The notes under the pieces: generated by a model
Database searches by the model: none
What the model saw: the letters and a program-made list of their open reading frames with translations, nothing else
What the model was told of the DNA's origin: nothing
Translations under genes and position numbers: made by a program
Assembly: GCF_938031315.1 (NCBI RefSeq)
Contig: NZ_CALHHT010000444.1
Span: 1-9,739 of the forward strand
DNA length: 9,739 bases
Source: an uncultured Campylobacter sp.
GTDB lineage: Bacteria; Campylobacterota; Campylobacteria; Campylobacterales; Campylobacteraceae
Direction: 5' to 3'
Shown: positions 6,278 to 9,739 of the stretch, piece after piece
How the letters are laid out: every line of letters starts with the position of its first letter
Numbering within the stretch: the first letter of the stretch is position 1

Positions 6278-7024
6278 TTAGTTAAAAAGTTCGGCGATCT
6301 TGTTTTGTAGCTCGCGCCCGCCGTAATTTGCGCATAAATTTACGATCGCAGTGCCGATGATAGCACCGTCTGCGTATTCTTTCGTAGCACGCACATCCCC
6401 CGCCGTGCGGATACCAAAGCCGATCGCTACGGGCAGATCGCTCATTTTTTTAAGATCTGCGACCATATTTTTTAGGCGTGAAATCGGCGTTTGCTTGCTT
6501 CCGGTCACGCCGATAGCTCCCACGCCGTAGATGAAGCCCCGCGCGCGGCTCAAAACTCGCGCGGCACGGTGCTCGCTCGTAACGCTAATAAGCGGGATGA
6601 GCGCGATACCGAACTCCTCGCAAAGCGCGAAAATTTCCTCGTTTTCCTCATACGGCAGATCGGGGATTATTAGTCCGCTGATGCCGTAGCGCGCCGCCTG
6701 CGCTACAAACTCGCGCGCGCCGTAGGCAAAGATCACGTTATAATAGACCAAAAACACGAGCGGCTTGCGCGTTTGCACCTCTTTTAAAATTTCAAATACT
6801 GTGCCCGCGTTTACGCCGTTTTGCACCGCGGAGAAGCTCGCCTTAAAAATTTCCGGACCGTCCGCGAGCGGATCGGAATACGGGATGCCGATCTCAAGCA
6901 GATCGATCGCGCTTTCGTCTAAATTTGACAAAAACTCTTTCGTATGCGCTGGGCTCGGATAGCCAGCCACGATATAGCCGATGTTCGCCTTTTTGCCCGC
7001 AAAGGCCGCCTTGATCTTATCCAT
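6278..7024 (-). CDS. trpA: Tryptophan synthase alpha chain
   Basis: TrpA (248 aa, slightly short for the usual 250-270) cleaves indole-3-glycerol phosphate to indole and glyceraldehyde-3-phosphate and passes indole through a tunnel to TrpB; it acts in the cytoplasm. The TIM-barrel landmarks are present: the catalytic Glu44 in LLEIGIPYSDP and Asp55 in PLADGPEIF, GLIIPDLPYEE (active-site loop 2), the phosphate-binding turn YGVGAIGVTGSK, and AIGFGIRTAGDV near the end. The ATG at 7022-7024 overlaps the trpB stop by 8 bases (ATGGATAA), with AGGA seven bases upstream inside trpB, so translation is coupled, matching the 1:1 complex. Confidence 0.98.
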   Translation of the reverse strand: MDKIKAAFAGKKANIGYIVAGYPSPAHTKEFLSNLDESAIDLLEIGIPYSDPLADGPEIFKASFSAVQNGVNAGTVFEILKEVQTRKPLVFLVYYNVIFAYGAREFVAQAARYGISGLIIPDLPYEENEEIFALCEEFGIALIPLISVTSEHRAARVLSRARGFIYGVGAIGVTGSKQTPISRLKNMVADLKKMSDLPVAIGFGIRTAGDVRATKEYADGAIIGTAIVNLCANYGGRELQNKIAELFN

Positions 7025-8198
7025 AAATCGTTCCTTTTTTGTAATTCATCACGGTATCCATATCCTTATCGCCCCTGCCGCTTACGTTTACGACGATCGT
7101 TTTTCTGCCTTTTAACTGTGGACAGAGCTTTTCTAAATACGCTAGCGCATGCGCGCTTTCGATCGCGGGGATGATGCCTTCGAGCCTACAGAGCAACTTA
7201 AGCGCCGTGATGCACTCATCGTCGGTTACCGCTTCGTATTTTGCGCGACTTATCTCGTGCAGATGCGCGTGCTCCGGGCCCACTCCAGGATAATCAAGCC
7301 CCGCCGAGATGCTGTGAACAGGCTCGATCATGCCGAATTTATTCTGTAGCACAATCGTTTTCATACCGTGGATGATGCCCGCGCGCCCATTGGTAATAGT
7401 CGCTGCGTGATAAAGGGTTTGTGCGCCCAAGCCGCCCGCTTCGATGCCCAAGAGCTGCACGCTAGGATCATCCACGAACGCGCTAAAAATTCCTATCGCA
7501 TTGCTTCCGCCGCCCACGCAGGCTAGGACGTAATCGGCCTTGATCCCCTTGCTCGCAAGCTGCGATTTGGTCTCGGTGCCGATGACGCTTTGAAAATCCC
7601 TAACCATCTTCGGATACGGATGCGGCCCGACCGCCGAGCCGATGACGTAAAATACGCTCTCTATCTCATTCACCCACGCCTGAATCGCCGCGGTGGTCGC
7701 CTCTTTGAGCGTTTTTAAACCGGTGCCGATTTTGATCAAATTTGCGCCCAAAAGCTGCATCCTAAAGGCGTTGAGCTGCTGGCGCGCAGCGTCGGTCTCG
7801 CCCATATACACGTCGCACTCAAGCCCAAATAGCGCCGCTGCCGTCGCCGTCGCCACGCCGTGCTGGCCTGCGCCGGTTTCTGCGATGACCTTTTTTTTGC
7901 CCATTTTTTTGGCTAGTAGCGCCTGCGCTAGGGCGTTGTTGATTTTATGAGCGCCCGTATGATTAAGATCCTCGCGCTTTAGATAAATTTCATGCCCGTA
8001 GTGCTCGCTAAGGCGCGCAGCGTGATACAGCGGCGTCGGACGCCCCGCATATTCGCGCAGCAAGTAACCTAGCTCGTCTTTAAATTCCTTAGTCTGCGCT
8101 ATGGTGCTGTACGCATCCTCCAACTCCTCGAGCGCAAACATCGCCGTTTCGGGCACGAACTGCCCGCCGAAACTCCCGAAATACGCCTTTTTATTCAT
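7017..8198 (-). CDS. trpB: Tryptophan synthase beta chain
   Basis: TrpB (393 aa, normal length for the TrpB1 type) joins indole and L-serine to make L-tryptophan using pyridoxal phosphate. Key motifs are intact: GSFGGQFVPET at the start, GRPTPLYHA, the PLP lysine Lys85 in HTGAHKINNALAQ, the catalytic Glu106 in AETGAGQHGVA, the phosphate cradle GGGSNA (229-234), and DYPGVGPEHA in the C-terminal half. The start at 8198 is chosen over an in-frame ATG at 8213 because AGGAG (8204-8208) gives a 5-base spacer to 8198 and lies inside any longer product. It is the first gene of the trpB-trpA-FliO-like run and has its own promoter; no trpE, trpD, trpC or trpF is in the window, so the pathway genes are split or rearranged. 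Confidence 0.98.
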   Translation of the reverse strand: MNKKAYFGSFGGQFVPETAMFALEELEDAYSTIAQTKEFKDELGYLLREYAGRPTPLYHAARLSEHYGHEIYLKREDLNHTGAHKINNALAQALLAKKMGKKKVIAETGAGQHGVATATAAALFGLECDVYMGETDAARQQLNAFRMQLLGANLIKIGTGLKTLKEATTAAIQAWVNEIESVFYVIGSAVGPHPYPKMVRDFQSVIGTETKSQLASKGIKADYVLACVGGGSNAIGIFSAFVDDPSVQLLGIEAGGLGAQTLYHAATITNGRAGIIHGMKTIVLQNKFGMIEPVHSISAGLDYPGVGPEHAHLHEISRAKYEAVTDDECITALKLLCRLEGIIPAIESAHALAYLEKLCPQLKGRKTIVVNVSGRGDKDMDTVMNYKKGTIYG

Positions 8199-8203
8199 CC
8201 TAT

Positions 8204-8208
8204 CTCCT
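8204..8208 (-). promoter_or_regulatory. trpB Shine-Dalgarno that decides the start
   Basis: AGGAG on the minus strand with a 5-base spacer to the ATG at 8196-8198. This rules in MNKKAYFG as the N-terminus; the upstream ATG (8211-8213) has no such site. Confidence 0.8.
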
Positions 8209-8224
8209 CGCATTAAATCGCAAG

Positions 8225-8230
8225 ATTATA
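8225..8230 (-). promoter_or_regulatory. -10 element of the trpBA promoter
   Basis: A consensus TATAAT on the minus strand lies 26 bases before the trpB ATG, preceded by A/T-rich DNA (AAATTTTA) and no strong -35. The implied leader of about 20 bases is too short for a trp attenuator or leader peptide, so any attenuation would need a promoter further upstream. Confidence 0.55.
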
Positions 8231-8268
8231 TAAAATTTCGCGTTAAATTTCGCTTTTTTGACGGCACC

Positions 8269-8312
8269 TTTTGCGGCGCTCTTCTAAATTTATCGGATAT
8301 GCAGCCGCAAAA
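8269..8312. repeat. Inverted repeat upstream of trpB
   Basis: TTTTGCGGC (8269-8277) and GCCGCAAAA (8304-8312) are exact reverse complements around 26 bases. The repeat lies about 40 bases upstream of the trpB -10, so it could terminate transcription from the minus-strand genes to the right, or bind a regulator. The long loop makes a stable hairpin less certain. Confidence 0.4.
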
Positions 8313-8330
8313 AACGCGCGGCATAAAATA

Positions 8331-8348
8331 GTAAATTTTGAAATTTAC
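8331..8348. repeat. 18-base perfect palindrome with nearby GTAAATTT copies
   Basis: GTAAATTT (8331-8338) and AAATTTAC (8341-8348) are exact inverted arms with a 2-base centre. Further GTAAATTT copies lie at 8396-8403 and 8413-8420, the last touching the stop of the 133-aa gene. The cluster sits at the join between GC-rich trp genes and the AT-rich block. Confidence 0.45.
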
Positions 8349-8418
8349 ACTTCAAATTGCGGCTAATGTTTTGCTTGATGAGCAGCCCCAACTTCGTAAA
8401 TTTGAATAATTTGTAAAT

Positions 8419-8820
8419 TTATTTGCTTTCATTGCTAATATCGCTCTTTTTAGAATTACCGATAGGGCAAATTATATTGTCGGCATCTGTAAGTCTTAAT
8501 TTTTTCCACTCTTCAAAGCTATTAACTCTAATCAGATTATGTGGGATCTTTGACGATTCATCAATAATTTTAAGGCACTCGCTAGTTTCTCTTTTAAAAT
8601 ACTGTATAATAAGGTGATTATCCTCATTTTCCAAAGCCTTTTTTATACATTTTGCTTTTAACTCAACATAACCGCTGTTGCTTAGAGAATTTTTTGAAAA
8701 AAGCCTTATTGGGGCGCACTCGCTAATTATTTCCGTATAAATCATACGAAAAACAAAAAACGAAATAATTAGCAAAAATGGTAATAGAATAATATTTTTG
8801 TATCGTTTTAAAAATTTCAT
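8419..8820 (-). CDS. Small single-helix membrane protein, 133 aa, unrecognised
   Basis: I do not recognise the family. A basic N-terminus (MKFLKRYKN) precedes one strong hydrophobic helix (about 9-26). The remaining 105 residues, probably outside the cytoplasm, are charged and contain four cysteines (35, 58, 82, 118) that could form two disulfides. AGGA (8827-8830) is six bases from the ATG, a good Shine-Dalgarno. The gene follows the 46-aa peptide gene after a 45-base gap, in the same direction, and is the last gene of the AT-rich run. Its coding DNA is far poorer in G+C than trpB next door (11 of 60 bases in 8761-8820, against 40 of 60 in 7801-7860), which suggests horizontal transfer. It could be a membrane-bound immunity protein or a small envelope protein; context is the only support. 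Confidence 0.8.
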   Translation of the reverse strand: MKFLKRYKNIILLPFLLIISFFVFRMIYTEIISECAPIRLFSKNSLSNSGYVELKAKCIKKALENEDNHLIIQYFKRETSECLKIIDESSKIPHNLIRVNSFEEWKKLRLTDADNIICPIGNSKKSDISNESK

Positions 8821-8865
8821 TTTATTTCCTTATTTAGAATTTTTATATTTTGTGGATAAAAAACC

Positions 8866-9006
8866 TTAGTCTTTGTGTTTTTTGCCGCTTATGCCTATAC
8901 CTGCTGCTATAGAGCTTGATTTACTATCGCCTATACCATTAATATTTATAAAAGCCCAGGCGCTTAGACATAGTAGCAGATTAAAGATATATACGATAAA
9001 TTTCAT
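8866..9006 (-). CDS. 46-aa predicted secreted peptide
   Basis: The frame starts at ATG 9004-9006 and ends at TAA 8866-8868. Residues 1-18 (MKFIVYIFNLLLCLSAWA) make a textbook signal peptide with an SAWA cleavage site; the cysteine at 13 does not fit a lipobox. The remaining 28 residues are Gly/Ser/Ile-rich (GIGDSKSSSIAAGIGISG) and end in a basic tail (KKHKD). It begins 21 bases after the stop of the upstream acidic-protein gene, in the same direction, and lies before the 133-aa membrane-protein gene. The Shine-Dalgarno is weak, so translation may depend on the upstream gene. Signal peptide, direction and fit between neighbours make it probably real despite its size. Function is unknown; a small exported or periplasmic peptide is the simplest reading. 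Confidence 0.65.
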   Translation of the reverse strand: MKFIVYIFNLLLCLSAWAFININGIGDSKSSSIAAGIGISGKKHKD

Positions 9007-9027
9007 TCTGCCAGGCTCAATCCGGGT

Positions 9028-9414
9028 CTAATCATAGTCAAAGTCCTCCAAATCGTAGCCAAAAATATGCAAGGTCTTTAAGGCCAACTCTCTAACCTCT
9101 ATCCAAGATTTATTGTGATAGACCAAATATTCACCTATGCCTTCTAGTAAGCTTTGATCTTTAAAGTATCTATCTATGAGCTCCATAAGTTCTCTTAGCG
9201 CATCCCTCTCGTATGGCAGGAAGCAAAATTCAAATTGCTCCAATAAAGCGTTCTTACATTCGGTATATAAAAGTTCCGCCATTTCCGACGGATCTTCATA
9301 TTTATTGATTGTGGGATGAACGATATATTTGTCCTGATATTCCAAAGAAGCCATTAGGCTTAAATGAAACATAAGACCGCCTTTCTCAAATATCTCTTTT
9401 CCGTTAATTTGCAT
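9028..9414 (-). CDS. Small acidic protein, 128 aa, paralogue of the preceding gene product; immunity-like
   Basis: I recognise no named family. The protein is soluble, acidic and helical, with no signal peptide. From TINKYEDPSE onward it aligns without gaps to the partial protein encoded just upstream (9404-9739): 16 of 50 residues are identical in the first block, including TI..Y..P.E, the Glu-Ala-Glu-Glu spacing and an Ile-Asp pair. Both end in a W..(I)..E..LK.L.I.G..L.DF pattern (here ending LKTLHIFGYDLEDFDYD). Its ATG (9412-9414) overlaps the stop of that gene by 11 bases, with AGGA seven bases upstream, so the two are translationally coupled. Tandem diverged copies of small acidic proteins are typical of immunity genes in polymorphic-toxin loci. 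The toxin, if any, is outside the window, so this stays an inference. Confidence 0.8.
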   Translation of the reverse strand: MQINGKEIFEKGGLMFHLSLMASLEYQDKYIVHPTINKYEDPSEMAELLYTECKNALLEQFEFCFLPYERDALRELMELIDRYFKDQSLLEGIGEYLVYHNKSWIEVRELALKTLHIFGYDLEDFDYD

Positions 9415-9739
9415 TTGGGTTTCCTTTTATTGGGATGTGGGTTTCGTTGGTTTTGGATTTTAAATCCCCGCACTCATAAAAATCGTCAAGAGTGAAACCA
9501 AGTATATTCAGTAGTTTTAATGACTTCTCCATTATCTTTTTCCAAATTTCAGGCATATTGTCATATATCTCATCGTAGTCATATTTGCTATAAAAATAAT
9601 CGATCATCTCTTTATACTCTGCTATAGCTTTTAGTTCTGTTTCTGTAAATAGAAATTTGTATTCCGGCCTCTGGGCTATCTCTAGAGGATTATATACATA
9701 TTCGACTAATTCGCCCGGTGTTGCATATTCATCGATAGT
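9404..9739 (-). CDS. Partial small acidic protein, 5' end beyond the window
   Basis: The frame is open to the right edge, with 111 codons before TAA 9404-9406. The ATG at 9605-9607 is internal, because the upstream part (TIDEYATPGELVEYVY...) matches the paralogue at 9028-9414 without gaps. The protein is rich in Tyr, Asp, Glu and Lys, soluble, and shares the C-terminal W..I.E..LK.L.I.G..L.DF signature (LKLLNILGFTLDDFYE), followed by a 26-residue tail absent from the paralogue. By comparison, about 35 N-terminal residues are probably missing at the edge. It is the first gene visible in the AT-rich run; promoter and upstream partner lie outside. Confidence 0.75.
   Translation of the reverse strand, partial: TIDEYATPGELVEYVYNPLEIAQRPEYKFLFTETELKAIAEYKEMIDYFYSKYDYDEIYDNMPEIWKKIMEKSLKLLNILGFTLDDFYECGDLKSKTNETHIPIKGNPNAN

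Noticed and set aside
8101..8331. 76-codon plus-strand frame across the trpB start
   Set aside because: It overlaps trpB and its promoter in antisense and has no ribosome binding site or recognisable protein character.
8331..8420. GTAAATTT copies as a CRISPR array
   Set aside because: Units are only 8 bases, spacing is irregular and some are inverted; no CRISPR repeat length or cas gene is present.
9404..9607. Complete 67-aa gene starting at ATG 9607
   Set aside because: The same frame continues open to the window edge, and its upstream part aligns with the paralogue, so the ATG is internal and the gene is partial.

Overview
The window looks like a chromosomal piece of a Campylobacter with moderate-to-high GC for the genus. 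TAAATTT/AAATTTTA motifs crowd the non-coding DNA, codon use is Campylobacter-like, and the set of selenium-type YedE membrane protein, TonB receptor and linked trpBA fits the Campylobacterota. The GC-rich housekeeping genes suggest an oral-type species (C. gracilis, C. rectus or C. showae) rather than C. jejuni. The species is inference only.

Layout from left to right. (1) 1-663: an AT palindrome, a promoter-like site, a 19-codon ORF with a good ribosome binding site and, after one in-frame TAA, a long open frame in the same phase encoding an unrecognised protein. (2) 664-1266: about 600 bases without a convincing gene. (3) 1267-2328, minus: a YedE/FdhT-type membrane protein linked by family to selenium supply for formate dehydrogenase; no TusA-like partner (fdhU) is seen beside it. 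(4) 2329-2814: a divergent intergenic region with an fdhT promoter, a short palindrome, a perfect 14-bp hairpin and an operator-like array of AATTTCAA half-sites just upstream of a clear promoter. (5) 2815-4905, plus: a complete TonB-dependent receptor with FRAP and NPDL boxes and histidines between them, the mark of haem/haemoglobin receptors. (6) 4906-5124: convergent intergenic DNA with two hairpins.

(7) 5125-8198, minus: trpB, trpA and a 380-aa membrane-anchored protein, tightly packed (trpB/trpA overlap by 8 bases; 10 bases separate trpA from the third gene). TrpB and TrpA form tryptophan synthase. The third protein has a signal peptide, an AMIN-like periplasmic part, one membrane helix, a long acidic linker and a short C-terminal beta segment that recalls FliO of the flagellar export gate.

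(8) 8419-9739, minus: a visibly AT-richer accessory block of four small genes in one direction: a partial acidic protein running off the window edge, a second acidic protein overlapping it that is its diverged paralogue, a 46-aa predicted secreted peptide, and a 133-aa single-helix membrane protein rich in cysteine. Tandem paralogous small acidic proteins beside small secreted and membrane proteins resemble the immunity end of a polymorphic-toxin locus, but no toxin lies in the window. This is the least explained part and the best candidate for something undescribed.
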